The notes: generated from the letters alone by a model not told the origin. Shown: positions 1 to 8,640, counted from the first letter of the stretch. The stretch is DNA of 43,412 nt from Rhodanobacter thiooxydans LCS2 (GCF_000264375.1 NZ_AJXW01000017.1:1-43412); one strand, 5' to 3'. Made by a program: numbers and translations.

Positions 1-27
1 CAATTCGTTCAAGGCGGACGGGACAGC
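1..27 (+). other. integron attC-like half-site (partial, at window edge)
   Basis: The first bases read CAATTCGTTCAAGGCGG. This resembles the part of an integron cassette recombination site (attC) that follows the R'' core RYYYAAC, as in aadA-type sites. The last bases of the window (43394-43412) carry a near-identical stretch that includes the full core. The pairing L'/R' half of an attC is not visible downstream, because the IS3 element begins at about base 28-39 and the sequence after it does not match. The site is therefore a half-site at most. No integrase gene is in the window. Confidence 0.45.
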
Positions 28-48
28 TCCTACGCTTTAGTGGACACC
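28..48 (+). repeat. left inverted repeat of the IS3 element (extended)
   Basis: TCCTACGC-TTT-AGTGGACACC on the left pairs with the reverse complement of 1242-1262, TCCTACGC-AAA-AGTGGACACC, a 21-base inverted repeat with three central mismatches. Weaker similarity extends further out on both sides (about 7 of the next 11 bases). The choice between a 10-base terminal repeat with TTT target duplication and a longer terminal repeat cannot be made from one copy. Confidence 0.7.
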
Positions 49-76
49 CTGAACTAACTTTTCAGGAGTCCACGAG

Positions 77-430
77 ATGCCCAAGCCAGGGCCACGAACC
101 ACCTACCGCTATACCGATCAGTTCAAGGCAACCGCCGTCCGTCTGAGCCAGCTGCCCGGCGTGGCAGTGGGTGACGTCGCCGCGTCGCTTTACATCCATC
201 CGTTCATGCTGTCTCGTTGTCGCAAACAGGCGCGCGAGGGTTTGATCATGACCAAGGGTGTGGCAGTCGACAAAGAAGTGGCGGCAGAGCTCAAGGAGCT
301 GCGCCGGGTGAAGAAGGCCTACGTGCGGCTGAAGGTCGAGCATGACCTTTTAAAAAAAGCGATCGCGTTCACTTCCGCTCCAAGGCCGACATCTTCGCCT
401 TCATCCGTCAGCAAAATCAGCACCCGGTGA
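77..430 (+). CDS. IS3-family transposase OrfA (helix-turn-helix subunit)
   Basis: A 117-residue protein that starts [10 protein letters not shown] and matches the IS3 OrfA pattern: an N-terminal helix-turn-helix of the HTH_8/transposase_8 kind (about residues 12-55) that binds the element ends, followed by a charged leucine-rich coiled coil (about 65-95, [20 protein letters not shown]). The start is ATG at 77, preceded by AGGAG at 64-68. The zero-frame protein terminates at 428-430, overlapping orfB by a few bases. The last 25 residues lie after the slippage run and are probably only the by-product of non-shifted translation. Confidence 0.85.
   Translation: MPKPGPRTTYRYTDQFKATAVRLSQLPGVAVGDVAASLYIHPFMLSRCRKQAREGLIMTKGVAVDKEVAAELKELRRVKKAYVRLKVEHDLLKKAIAFTSAPRPTSSPSSVSKISTR
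352..358 (+). other. programmed -1 frameshift run (A7) joining orfA to orfB
   Basis: Seven consecutive A residues are read as tta-aaa-aaa-gcg in the orfA frame. Slipping back one base on this A-AAA-AAA heptamer puts ribosomes into the orfB frame with no stop codon in between, giving a fused OrfAB that continues through [22 protein letters not shown]3 elements characteristically make their transposase this way, so the fusion of 77-358 with the orfB frame to 1260 is the likely active enzyme. Confidence 0.8.
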
Positions 431-1260
431 GGTGGTTGTGCCGGCTGTACGGCGTCAGTCCGAGCGGGTACTACGCCTGGCGCGATCGCCCGGCCAGCGC
501 GCGGGCGCAGGAAGATGTGCGCCTGCTTGAGCGCATTCGCCAGGTACACAACGAGGGCGAACAGACCTATGGCAGTCCGCGCGTCCACGCCGGCCTGCAA
601 CGCGACGGCGAGTCGGTCGGGCGGCGACGGATTGAGCGTCTGATGCGCGATCACGCCATCCGCGGCTGTTCGGCGGATCTGTATCGACGTTGCCCGGGGG
701 TCGATCGCTTCTTCGCCAGCGTCGACAACCGGATTCACGAGCTGACCGTGGATCGGCCTGATCAGGTCTGGGTCACCGACGTCACCTACCTCAAAGTGTC
801 GGGAACGTGGCGCTACCTGGCCACGGTCATGGATCGCTACTCGCGGCGTTTGCTGGGGTGGTCGCTGGGAACGGACAGGACCTCCCGGCTGACCCGCCGG
901 GCGCTGGCCGCCGCCTTGCGCCAACGCAAGCCACCGGCTGGCACGTTGTTGCACAGCGATCGCGGCGTCGAGTTCCTGGCCGGCGACTTCAAGCAGGCTC
1001 TGGCTAGCGCCGGGTTGGTGCAGAGCGTGAACCGACCCCATCGCATGACCGACAACGCGCACATGGAGTCGTGGAACAAGTCCATGAAATCGGACATGTA
1101 CCACCGCCAGTGGTTCAGCACCGAATCGTCGTTGCGAGCCGCCGTACGAAACTACATCGATTTCTACAACACCAAGCGCTTACACTCCGCCTTGGGCTAT
1201 CGTTCTCCCATCGAGTTCGAGGCTCACGCGGCTAACCCACCGGTGTCCACTTTTGCGTAG
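427..1260 (+). CDS. IS3-family transposase OrfB (DDE integrase catalytic subunit)
   Basis: A retroviral-integrase-type DDE recombinase of 277 residues if initiated at GTG 427; more probably made as part of OrfAB by -1 slippage at 352-358. It has an HTH_21 region (about 35-90) and the rve core with the three acidic residues in [22 protein letters not shown] and [12 protein letters not shown]. The C-terminus [14 protein letters not shown] is typical of the family. The coding frame is uninterrupted. The stop codon at 1258-1260 lies just outside the TTT-flanked IS boundary, so either the last residues come from target DNA or the element extends beyond 1251. Confidence 0.9.
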   Translation: MRWLCRLYGVSPSGYYAWRDRPASARAQEDVRLLERIRQVHNEGEQTYGSPRVHAGLQRDGESVGRRRIERLMRDHAIRGCSADLYRRCPGVDRFFASVDNRIHELTVDRPDQVWVTDVTYLKVSGTWRYLATVMDRYSRRLLGWSLGTDRTSRLTRRALAAALRQRKPPAGTLLHSDRGVEFLAGDFKQALASAGLVQSVNRPHRMTDNAHMESWNKSMKSDMYHRQWFSTESSLRAAVRNYIDFYNTKRLHSALGYRSPIEFEAHAANPPVSTFA

Positions 1261-1262
1261 GA
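1242..1262 (-). repeat. right inverted repeat of the IS3 element (extended)
   Basis: The reverse complement reads TCCTACGC-AAA-AGTGGACACC, mirroring 28-48. It overlaps the 3' end and stop codon of orfB, as is common in IS3 elements. Bases 1263-1392, between the IS and the end of the receptor gene, contain no convincing gene. Confidence 0.7.
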
Positions 1263-1392
1263 ACTCTCTCGCCACTCCGGGAGTCGAACCGGATTCGTGC
1301 ATGCCGTTGATCCTGCCACCCGCTGCGAGGGTGCCGATGATAGGCGCGCCACGCGTGCACACGACGCCAAGGCCGGCCGGGTGCGCAGCCGC

Positions 1393-3549
1393 CTAGAAAA
1401 CCAGCCGCGCCCCCAGCATCCAGGTACGGCCCGGACCCGGTTCGAAGTAGCGCCCGTTGCTGTCGTTGACGATCACCGAACCGATGTAGCGGCGGTCGCC
1501 CAGATTGTCCACGCGGGCACTGAGCTGCAGTCGCGTGGACGCCGCCAGGGCGAACGTGTAGCCGACGTCCACGCCCACCAGGGCATAACCGGCGGCCTGC
1601 TGGGTCGCGGTGTCGTTGACGGTGACCGCGCCGACGCCGGTCACATCCAGGCCTTCCTGCCAGCCGAGTTCGCCGCCGTGCCGGATGCGCAGCGAGCCAT
1701 AGTTTTCGGGCACGCCCGGCATGCGGGTACCGCGCGCCACCGGCACGGTGGCTGCGCTGCATGGCGTGGCGCGGCAGGCGAGGAACGCGCTGCGGAAGCG
1801 CGCCTGCAGGTGGGTGAAGCCGGCGCTGATCCGCCAGTGGTCCGCCAACTGGCCGTCCAGGGAAAGCTCGACGCCCTGGCGCCGCGTGTCGCCGACATTG
1901 CGGTAGGTCGAACGGCCGTTCCGGTTGGTCCCCACCGCCAGCTCGTCGCGCGTGTCGGCGCGGAACAGCGCCGTGTCGAAGGCCAGTCCACGCGTGACCT
2001 GCCACTTGGCGCCCAGCTCCAGGTTGCGGCTGCGCGCCGGGCGCAGGTCGAAGGCCATGCCGGGCCGGCCATCGCTGCGGTAGCCGAGTTCGTTGAAGCT
2101 CGGCGTTTCGAAACCCTTGCCGTAGCTGGCGTAGAGCCGCAGGTTGTCGCTGGGTCGGAAGCCCAGCCCGAGCACCGGCGTGGTGGCCGTGTAGTTCTTG
2201 CTGCCGCTGTCGTTTGGATTGGTCGCCGTGACGTAGTGGTCGCGTGCGCGGAAGCGCACGTCGTCGTGCCGCACGCCGAGCAGCAGCGACCATGATTTGG
2301 CGAAGTGCCAGTACCACTGCGCGTACTCGTCGACGCTGTGGACGTTGTCGTCCTCGTTGCGCCGCAGCGCGCCGGTCACCCCCAGCGTGCCGCCGACGAA
2401 ATTCTCGTAGCCACGGCGATGCTGCCATTGCCCGTCGGCGCTCGCACCCAGCACGAACTCGTAGTCGCGGCCGGCCAGCTGGCCGCTGCGGGTCCAGCGC
2501 GCGTCGAGGCCGCCGTAGTCAGTGTCCAGCGCCACCACGCCGCCGGCCGAAAGCGGATTCCGCTGGGCACTCACCGGAATCGACTGGTACTGCCGGATGC
2601 GGCGCTGGCCACCATAGCCCATCACCCGCAACTGATCGTCGCTGTCCAGCTGCTGTTCGTAGACGGCGCCGAGCTGGTTCTGCAGGATGCTCTTGCGGGT
2701 GTTGTACTGGTTGGCGACTGCAGCAACCTGCCGCGGGTCGGCATCGACTTGCGCCCGGGTGAGTCCGAGCGGGTCCTGCGACACCGGCTGGTTCAGGCGG
2801 TTCGCCACGATGGTGAGCTTCTTGCCGTCGCCCAGGTCCACCCCGAACCTGGCGTTGTCCGATTCGCGGCGCACCCGGCTGTGCCGCCGATAGCCGCCGG
2901 AAAGAAACAGCGAGCCGGCGACGTTGTAGTCGACGCGCCCCACCGTGCCGCGCGTGTCGACGCTGTAGCGAAACGTGTCGTTGCTGCCGGCGTTCACGCC
3001 CAGCGTGGTCACCGGCACCGGCGTGCCCTCGGCGCTCCACAGCTGCACCACGCCGCCGGCGGCGTTGCCGTACAGCACCGAGAACGGACCGCGCAGTATT
3101 TCCACCCGCTCGGCCGAATCGAAATTGAAGTGCGAGACCTGGCCCTGTCCATCCGGCAGCGTCGCCGGGATGCCGTCCACATACAGGCGGATGCTGCGCA
3201 CGCCGAACGTCGCGCGCGAACCGAAGCCGCGTATCGAGATCTGCGCATCCTGCGCATAGTTTTGCCGGTCGCGCGCAAGGATGCCCGGCACGCCGACCAA
3301 CGACTCGGAAAGATTCACGCCCGGCTGGCCGGATGCAGCCGGCTCGATCTGCACCATGCTGAGTGCGGCAGGCAGGTCGAACGGAGGAATATCCATGCGG
3401 ATCGCCGTGACCTGCACCGCGGGCAAGGTCGTCGGTTTCGCGCGCGCGGCCGCCGTCTCCTGCGCGGCGACCCGTGGCGAAGCGAGTCCGAGGCAAGACA
3501 ACGCCGCGACGATGGTCAGGGCGTGACAGTCGAAAAATCGCGGGCACAT
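1393..3549 (-). CDS. pqqU: TonB-dependent receptor, YncD/PqqU-like (PQQ uptake)
   Basis: A 718-residue outer-membrane receptor beginning with a Sec signal peptide (about residues 1-29, ending VAAQ). A plug domain (about 45-165) contains NLSESLVGVPG, QISIRGFGSR and LYVDGIPATLPDGQGQ. The remainder is a 22-strand barrel ending in GRTWMLGARLVF with the terminal aromatic expected for BAM recognition. Many stretches, including YQSIPVSAQRNP and GSVIVNDSNGRYFEPGPGR, recall E. coli YncD from memory; YncD was reported as the pyrroloquinoline quinone transporter and renamed PqqU. The specificity call is an inference from that likeness, strengthened by the divergent neighbour, a PQQ-type dehydrogenase. 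It could instead carry a siderophore. ATG at 3549 is the only start that includes the signal peptide. Confidence 0.78.
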   Translation of the reverse strand: MCPRFFDCHALTIVAALSCLGLASPRVAAQETAAARAKPTTLPAVQVTAIRMDIPPFDLPAALSMVQIEPAASGQPGVNLSESLVGVPGILARDRQNYAQDAQISIRGFGSRATFGVRSIRLYVDGIPATLPDGQGQVSHFNFDSAERVEILRGPFSVLYGNAAGGVVQLWSAEGTPVPVTTLGVNAGSNDTFRYSVDTRGTVGRVDYNVAGSLFLSGGYRRHSRVRRESDNARFGVDLGDGKKLTIVANRLNQPVSQDPLGLTRAQVDADPRQVAAVANQYNTRKSILQNQLGAVYEQQLDSDDQLRVMGYGGQRRIRQYQSIPVSAQRNPLSAGGVVALDTDYGGLDARWTRSGQLAGRDYEFVLGASADGQWQHRRGYENFVGGTLGVTGALRRNEDDNVHSVDEYAQWYWHFAKSWSLLLGVRHDDVRFRARDHYVTATNPNDSGSKNYTATTPVLGLGFRPSDNLRLYASYGKGFETPSFNELGYRSDGRPGMAFDLRPARSRNLELGAKWQVTRGLAFDTALFRADTRDELAVGTNRNGRSTYRNVGDTRRQGVELSLDGQLADHWRISAGFTHLQARFRSAFLACRATPCSAATVPVARGTRMPGVPENYGSLRIRHGGELGWQEGLDVTGVGAVTVNDTATQQAAGYALVGVDVGYTFALAASTRLQLSARVDNLGDRRYIGSVIVNDSNGRYFEPGPGRTWMLGARLVF

Positions 3550-3795
3550 GTTCGCCAGTGTGTCATGAAGCGCGACGACCAGTGCATGTCATGCGCGCAT
3601 CACGCACGCGTCACGCAATCGCACACAACATGGCGGGTAGCGGCACGGTTTCCTGCAACTGCCCACGCCTCTTCGAGGCGAGAGGAGTTGTGGATGGAGG
3701 AGGCACGCCATTCCGCTTGACGACCACTTCTCCCTTCGCCCCGACGCGGATCGTTCCCCGCTGTCCATAGTGTTCTTCCTGCCAAGGAGCTGCCC

Positions 3796-4230
3796 GTGAA
3801 CACCGCACCACATCGTTCCGTCCTGGCCAACGCGGTCTATGGCCTGCTCAATCCCCTGCCGTTCGGCTTCTTCGTCGCCGCGCTGATTTTCGACATCCTC
3901 TATGTGCGGACCGCCGGTGTGTTGTGGAACAAGGGCGCCGCCTGGCTGATCGTGTTCGGCCTACTGCTCGCGATCATCCCGCGCTTCGTCAGCCTCGCCC
4001 AGGTCTGGATCACCTCCCGGCAGCTCGCCCAGCGCGCCGACAAGCTGGACTTCTGGCTCAACCTGCTCGCCATCGTCGTGGCGATCTTCAATGCCTTCGC
4101 GCACAGCCGCGACGCCTACGCGGTGGTGCCCACCGGCGTGTGGCTGTCGACAATCACCGTGCTCCTGCTGGCCATCGCCCAAGTGCTGATGGCCGTACAC
4201 GATTCCGCCCGCGAAGGAGTCCAGCCATGA
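3796..4230 (+). CDS. DUF2231-type integral membrane protein
   Basis: A 144-residue membrane protein with four predicted transmembrane helices (about residues 22-40, 46-66, 84-105 and 115-133) and short polar loops. The sequence resembles DUF2231 proteins, whose function is unknown; some occur beside heme or quinoprotein dehydrogenases. GTG at 3796 is chosen because AAGGAG lies six bases upstream (3784-3789). Its stop overlaps the ATG of the next gene (ATGA), so the two are translationally coupled. It may anchor or accept electrons from the periplasmic dehydrogenase, but no heme-binding pattern is obvious and this is only inference from position. Confidence 0.7.
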   Translation: MNTAPHRSVLANAVYGLLNPLPFGFFVAALIFDILYVRTAGVLWNKGAAWLIVFGLLLAIIPRFVSLAQVWITSRQLAQRADKLDFWLNLLAIVVAIFNAFAHSRDAYAVVPTGVWLSTITVLLLAIAQVLMAVHDSAREGVQP

Positions 4231-5555
4231 ACAAGCCCGTCCTTCACGGCCTGCTGGCGCTGGCCGCCGCGCTACTCCTGGCCGGCTGCAGCGGCAAGGC
4301 GTCGTATCAGCCCGCACAACAGTCGGGCGACGCTCCGCCGCTGCCCGCCGCCCGCAACTTCCTGGTCCCGCCGATGCAGGTCCCCCGCTACGCTGGCTGG
4401 AAGCAGGGCCAGACGCCCAAGGTGGCGCCGGGGCTCAAGATCGAGAAGATCGCCAGCGGACTCAAGCACCCGCGCCAGCTCTACACCCTTCCCAACGGCG
4501 ACGTGCTGGTGGTGGAATCCAACGGCCCCGGTTCCGAGCCGGTGACCACGCCGAAGCAGCTGATCGCCAACAAGGTCAAGAACCTGTCGGGCAAGGGCGC
4601 CAAGGGCGGCAACCGGATCACCCTGCTGCGCCACGACGGGAATGCGGGCGGCGAATGGGAGAAGCACGTCTTCATCGAGCACCTGCACTCGCCGTTCGGC
4701 GTGGCGCTGATCGGCGACACCTTGTACGTGGCCAACACCGACGCGATCGTGAAGTTCCCCTACGTCACGGGCGAAACGCAGATCACCACGCCCGGCGTGG
4801 AGTTCACCGACCTGCCGGCCACCATCAACCACCACTGGACCAAGGCGATGGCGGCCAGCCCGGACGGCAGCAAGCTGTATGTCGGAGTCGGCTCCAACAG
4901 CAACATCACCGAGAACGGCATCGATCAGGAATATCGGCGCGCGGTCGTGCTCGAGGTGGACGTGGCCAGTGCCAGCAGCCGGATCTATGCCTCGGGTCTG
5001 CGCAATCCGACCGGGGTGCAGATCGAGCCGCACACGGGCAAGCCCTGGGCGATCGTCAATGAGCGCGATGAGATTGGCGCGGACCTGGTGCCCGACTATC
5101 TGACTTCGGTCCAGCCGGGTGGTTTCTATGGCTGGCCATACAGCTACTACGGCCAGCACGTGGACAGCCGCGTCATGCCGCAGCGGCCCGACCTGGTGGC
5201 GAAGGCGATCAAGCCCGACTACGCGCTGGGCTCGCACGTCGCAGCGCTCGGGCTGCTGTTCTCCGACACCAACGCGCTGCCGGAGAAGTATCAACATGGT
5301 GCTTTCGTCGGCGAGCACGGCAGCTGGGACCGCTCGCCGCTGAGCGGCTACGCCGTCGTCCACGTCGCGTTCGTGGACGGCAAGCCGACTGGCGTCCCCG
5401 AGCCGCTCGTCACCGGCTTCTACTCGGACGACGAGTCAGAGCTGTACGGCGCACCGGTCGGCCTGGCACAGGACAAGGACGGCGCGCTGTTGATCGCGGA
5501 CGATGTCGGCGACGCGGTGTGGCGGGTCACCGCCGCCTCGCCCGGCACGCCCTGA
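4227..5555 (+). CDS. PQQ-dependent sorbosone/glucose dehydrogenase-family lipoprotein
   Basis: A 442-residue exported lipoprotein: the signal ends in the lipobox LLAGC (Cys at about residue 23). The remainder is a six-bladed beta-propeller of the soluble PQQ glucose dehydrogenase/L-sorbosone dehydrogenase family (GSDH, related to YliI). Family landmarks include SGLKHPRQLYTLPNGDVLV, NHHWTKAMAASPDG with the candidate catalytic histidine, LRNPTGVQIEPHTG, PGGFYGWPYSYYGQ and GEHGSWDRSPLSGY. Expected role is oxidation of an aldose or related sugar at the periplasmic face with PQQ and calcium. No pqq biosynthesis genes are in the window. It is coupled to the upstream DUF2231 gene and divergent from the PqqU-like receptor. 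Confidence 0.85.
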   Translation: MNKPVLHGLLALAAALLLAGCSGKASYQPAQQSGDAPPLPAARNFLVPPMQVPRYAGWKQGQTPKVAPGLKIEKIASGLKHPRQLYTLPNGDVLVVESNGPGSEPVTTPKQLIANKVKNLSGKGAKGGNRITLLRHDGNAGGEWEKHVFIEHLHSPFGVALIGDTLYVANTDAIVKFPYVTGETQITTPGVEFTDLPATINHHWTKAMAASPDGSKLYVGVGSNSNITENGIDQEYRRAVVLEVDVASASSRIYASGLRNPTGVQIEPHTGKPWAIVNERDEIGADLVPDYLTSVQPGGFYGWPYSYYGQHVDSRVMPQRPDLVAKAIKPDYALGSHVAALGLLFSDTNALPEKYQHGAFVGEHGSWDRSPLSGYAVVHVAFVDGKPTGVPEPLVTGFYSDDESELYGAPVGLAQDKDGALLIADDVGDAVWRVTAASPGTP

Positions 5556-5583
5556 CCCAGGCGTGCGAGGCAGAAGCAGAGCG

Positions 5584-5610
5584 AAAAAACCCCCGATGAA
5601 TCGGGGGTTT
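5584..5610. terminator. bidirectional intrinsic terminator between the dehydrogenase and ssb
   Basis: A perfect stem CCCCCGA/TCGGGGG (5590-5596 and 5601-5607) with loop TGAA is flanked by A6 and T3. Read on the minus strand it is followed by six T residues, so it is best placed to end ssb transcription; on the plus strand it follows the dehydrogenase stop by about 30 bases. Confidence 0.85.
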
Positions 5611-5648
5611 ATGGATGAAATCAGTACAAGGACGGCCTAAGGTATGTC

Positions 5649-6167
5649 CTAGAACGGAATATCGTCGTCCGCGAAGCCGTTGTCGGCCGGAGCCGGCGCC
5701 GGGGACTGGCTCGGCGCGTTGCCATAGTCGCCGCCGCGCGACTGGCCACCACCGTAGCTGCCGCCGCCCTGGCGCTGGCCACCCTGTGGGCGCTCGCGCT
5801 GGTAGCCGCCGCCGGCGCCGCCTTCACCGCCGGGGCCACCAAGCATCTGCATGTCGCTGGCGATGATGTCGGTGGAGTAGCGCTCGATGCCTTGCTTGTC
5901 GGTGTACTTGTCGGTGCGCAGCGAACCTTCGATATAGACCTGGCGGCCCTTCTTCAGGTATTCGCCGGCGATCTCGGCCAGCCGGCCGAAGATCTTCACC
6001 CGATGCCATTCGGTACGCTCCTGCTTCTCGCCGCTCTGCTTGTCGGTCCACGACTCGGTGGTGGCCAGGTTGAAGCTGCAGATGGCGGTACCGCCGCCGG
6101 TGTGGCGCATTTCGGGGTCCGCGCCAAGGTTGCCGACCAGGATGACTTTGTTGACGCCACGTGCCAT
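5649..6167 (-). CDS. ssb: single-stranded DNA-binding protein
   Basis: A 172-residue SSB. The N-terminal OB-fold (1-110) begins [19 protein letters not shown] and includes [19 protein letters not shown] glycine- and glutamine-rich linker follows, and the acidic tip DDDIPF recruits replication and repair partners. It coats single-stranded DNA as a tetramer. ATG at 6167 is chosen by alignment to the canonical N-terminus and a GAGGA seven bases upstream; the open frame extends further but is not SSB-like. TATCAT on the minus strand at 6237-6242 is a possible -10. The gene ends at the terminator at 5584-5610. Confidence 0.97.
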   Translation of the reverse strand: MARGVNKVILVGNLGADPEMRHTGGGTAICSFNLATTESWTDKQSGEKQERTEWHRVKIFGRLAEIAGEYLKKGRQVYIEGSLRTDKYTDKQGIERYSTDIIASDMQMLGGPGGEGGAGGGYQRERPQGGQRQGGGSYGGGQSRGGDYGNAPSQSPAPAPADNGFADDDIPF

Positions 6168-6316
6168 GGGAGTGTCCTCGTTGAGCCGGCCGCAAGTCTG
6201 CGTTGGGTTGCGCCCGGAGTGATGGATCGGGCTGGCTATGATAACCGCGGCGGTCGACGAATCCAGCGGCCACCGACCCGCACCCCTGCCAGCCGCGGGC
6301 GGCCCCGGCGGTCGGC

Positions 6317-7297
6317 TCAGGCCCGCGCGCCGTCGGGGGGCGAGGTCGCCGCAGCCGCCTCCGGCAGACGCTCCACGCCATAGCCGGCGGCGTCCCACGC
6401 CTCCAGCCCGCCCTGCAGCGGGCGCACCCGCCTGTAGCCCTGGGCCATCAGCAGCTTCGCCGCCCGCGCCGCGGAGACCTCGTTCGGGCAGTTGCAATAG
6501 ACCACCAGCTCGCGGTCCAGCGGCACGCCACGCAGCACCTGCTCAAGGCCGCCATCGTCGACGAGCAAAGCGCCAGGCACCACCCGCGTATCGAGCTGGC
6601 GCGTCTGTGCCGGTCGTACGTCGACCACCACCGGGGCGTGCCCGTCGGCGATCTTGCGGTACAGCTCGTCCACCGAGATGCGCGCCATCCGCAGCGTGCG
6701 CAGCAGGCGCTGGCGACGCCACCAACGCAGCAGCACGTAAAGCACCAGCAGCACCGCCAGCAACTCGATCGCCAGCGTGCCGGCGCTGGCGATGGCGGCC
6801 AGCAGGCTGTCCACCTGCGCGGCGAACAGATAGCCGAGCCCGACCGCCAGGGAAGCCCACCACAGCGAACCCAGCCCGTCGAACAGCACGAACACCGGCA
6901 GCCGCAAGCCCATCGCGCCGACCAGCGAGGACGACACCGTCGACAGCCCCGGCACGAACTTGGCGACCAGCAGCACCCGGCCGCGCCAGCGCTGGAACTG
7001 CAGCTCGGAGCGCGCCACACACGAATCCGGCGACAGCGAGATGCGGCACAGCAGGCGCATCACCCCGGCACCGTAGCGCCGGCCGGCAGCGAACCAGGCC
7101 AGGTCGCCCAGCACCGCGCCCGCCACCGCCGCACCGATCGCCGCCGCCGGCGCCAGCTCCCCGCCTGCCGCCAGCGTGCCGGCCACCACCATGGTCGGCA
7201 CCGCCGGCAGCGGTGCGCCGAGCTGGGTCAGCAGCACATTGAGGAACACCAGCAGCACGCCGTATTCGGCGATCAGCGCAATGATTTCATGGGCCAT
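6317..7297 (-). CDS. DedA-family membrane protein fused to a rhodanese domain
   Basis: A 326-residue two-domain protein. Residues 1-205 form a DedA/SNARE-associated (VTT) membrane domain with several helices and the conserved stretches [10 protein letters not shown] and [11 protein letters not shown]; DedA proteins are linked to membrane lipid flipping and proton-motive force. After a basic linker ([14 protein letters not shown]) residues 220-312 form a rhodanese domain facing the cytoplasm, with VVVDVRP and the active-site loop CNCPNE, which carries two cysteines. The start at 7297 gives [13 protein letters not shown], typical for DedA proteins. It may transfer sulfur or sense redox at the membrane, but no substrate is known. 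It follows the MFS gene by about 100 bases. Confidence 0.87.
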   Translation of the reverse strand: MAHEIIALIAEYGVLLVFLNVLLTQLGAPLPAVPTMVVAGTLAAGGELAPAAAIGAAVAGAVLGDLAWFAAGRRYGAGVMRLLCRISLSPDSCVARSELQFQRWRGRVLLVAKFVPGLSTVSSSLVGAMGLRLPVFVLFDGLGSLWWASLAVGLGYLFAAQVDSLLAAIASAGTLAIELLAVLLVLYVLLRWWRRQRLLRTLRMARISVDELYRKIADGHAPVVVDVRPAQTRQLDTRVVPGALLVDDGGLEQVLRGVPLDRELVVYCNCPNEVSAARAAKLLMAQGYRRVRPLQGGLEAWDAAGYGVERLPEAAAATSPPDGARA

Positions 7298-7401
7298 CGG
7301 GCGGTTCTCGGCTCGCGGACCAGCGGGTCGCGGCAACCCATGATTGGGCCGCCTCACCGCTATTGCAAACCCCGCCGCGGCAGCGGCGGCCGCCATCGCT
7401 C

Positions 7402-8619
7402 CTAGGCGAGGCGCGCCTGCGTCGTCGCGGCGCGACGAGTGATCCGGCGCGCGCCGGAGACCACCAACGGCAGCCACAGCAGGGTCAGCGCCGCGGCGCA
7501 GACGAACACGCCGTTCGGGCCGAGGCGGCCCAGCGCGATGCCGCCGAGCGCGCCGCCCACGAATGCGCCGATGAACTGGCTGGTCGAATACGCACCCATC
7601 GCCGCGCCGCGCAGCTGCTCAGGCGCCAGCCGCGAGACCAGACTGGGCAGCGCCGCCTCCAGCAGGTTGAAGGCGGAGAAAAATACCGCCGCGGCCACGC
7701 CGAATGCCGCCAAGTGGCGGCCGGACAGCGCGAAGCCGAGCAGCGCCAGCCCGATCACCACCACGCACACCGTGACGATGCGCAGGCTTTGCGCCACTTC
7801 ACGCATGTGGTGCATGGTGGCGCCCATCACGAACGCGGCCACCGTCATCACCGGCAGGTACAGCTCCCAGTGCCGGTTCACCGGCAGGTGCAGCGTGTCG
7901 GCCAGCAGCAGCGGCAGGCCGACGAAGCTGGCGGTGAGCAGCGCGTGCAGGAAGAACACCGAGCCGTTCAGCACCAGCATGCGGCCGTCGCGCAGCATCG
8001 CCAGCACCTGGCCGAGACCGGCCGCAGCCGGCGCACGCGCATGCGCCGGCGTGGGCACGATCAGCCACAGCAGCGCCAGCGAGGCCAGCGCCAGGATCGA
8101 GGTGGCGCCGAACAGCCCCGGCAGCCCGGCGACCGCCTCCAGCGGTGGCCCCAGGATCAGCGCCAGCAGGAACGCCAGCCCGATCGACACGCCGATGATG
8201 CCCATCGCCTTGCTGCGGTTTTCCTCCGCCGTGAGATCCGCCGCCAGGGCGATGCCGGCACCGGCCACCGCGCCCATGCCCTGCACCGCGCGTCCGACTG
8301 CGATGCCGGCCAGCGTGTGCGACATCGCCGCGATCAGGCCGCCGATGGCGAACAATACCAGCCCGATGGTGATCGCCGGCTTGCGCCCGATCCGGTCCGA
8401 CAGCAGCCCCAGCGGAATCTGCAGCAGCACCTGGCCGATGCCGTACACGCCCAGCGCCAGCCCGATCATGAAACCGGTGGCGTCAGGCATCGCCTTCGCG
8501 TACAGCGAGAACACCGGCATGATCAGGAACAGCCCGAACAGGCGCAGGCTGATCACGCAGGCGAGGGTCAGTGCGCTGCGCAGTTCGAGGCTGGAGAGTT
8601 TGCTCACTGGGAGAGGCAC
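7402..8619 (-). CDS. major facilitator superfamily transporter, YajR-like
   Basis: A 405-residue MFS permease with twelve predicted helices. The motif A sequence GLLSDRIGRKP follows helix 2, and GRAVQGMGA and SDLTAEENR-type stretches recall E. coli YajR, a putative drug or proton antiporter, but the C-terminal YAM domain of YajR is absent here. Substrate unknown. The start is uncertain: GTG at 8619 or GTG at 8607 (MSKLSSLELRSA), neither with a clear Shine-Dalgarno. A minus-strand TATAAT at 8641-8646 would start transcription close to the start codon, so the leader is very short. In line with ssb and the DedA fusion on the minus strand. Confidence 0.87.
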   Translation of the reverse strand: MPLPVSKLSSLELRSALTLACVISLRLFGLFLIMPVFSLYAKAMPDATGFMIGLALGVYGIGQVLLQIPLGLLSDRIGRKPAITIGLVLFAIGGLIAAMSHTLAGIAVGRAVQGMGAVAGAGIALAADLTAEENRSKAMGIIGVSIGLAFLLALILGPPLEAVAGLPGLFGATSILALASLALLWLIVPTPAHARAPAAAGLGQVLAMLRDGRMLVLNGSVFFLHALLTASFVGLPLLLADTLHLPVNRHWELYLPVMTVAAFVMGATMHHMREVAQSLRIVTVCVVVIGLALLGFALSGRHLAAFGVAAAVFFSAFNLLEAALPSLVSRLAPEQLRGAAMGAYSTSQFIGAFVGGALGGIALGRLGPNGVFVCAAALTLLWLPLVVSGARRITRRAATTQARLA

Positions 8620-8640
8620 GTCGCCAAAGACATTCCCGGC

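Larger units (their letters stand above)
39..1251 (+). mobile_element. IS3-family insertion sequence
   Basis: A complete two-frame IS3-family element. The ends AGTGGACACC (39-48) and GGTGTCCACT (1242-1251) are inverted repeats. With these ends the flanks are TTT on both sides (36-38 and 1252-1254), fitting the 3-bp target duplications common in this family. The inverted similarity continues outward as TCCTACGC (28-35) and GCGTAGGA (1255-1262), so either the true ends lie further out or the element landed in the loop of a pre-existing hairpin. It carries orfA, orfB and an A7 slippage run and looks intact. Confidence 0.85.

Noticed and set aside
1271-1295. Minus strand reads AATCCGGTTCGACTCCCGG, like the T-arm of a tRNA or tmRNA 3' end, which could be an island attachment site.
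   Set aside because: GTTCGACTC matches the T-loop consensus but the five-base T-stem has a C-C mismatch, there is no CCA-ready acceptor end, and no upstream tRNA arms are visible.
2305-3720. Long open frame of 471 codons on the plus strand opposite the PqqU-like receptor.
   Set aside because: High-GC shadow of the receptor gene; composition is Arg/Val/His-rich with no domain and no ribosome site.
3550-3795. Possible cobalamin or TPP riboswitch between the two divergent PQQ-related transcripts.
   Set aside because: No B12-box or THI-box core could be found on either strand; only GC-rich sequence and a ribosome site for the DUF2231 gene.
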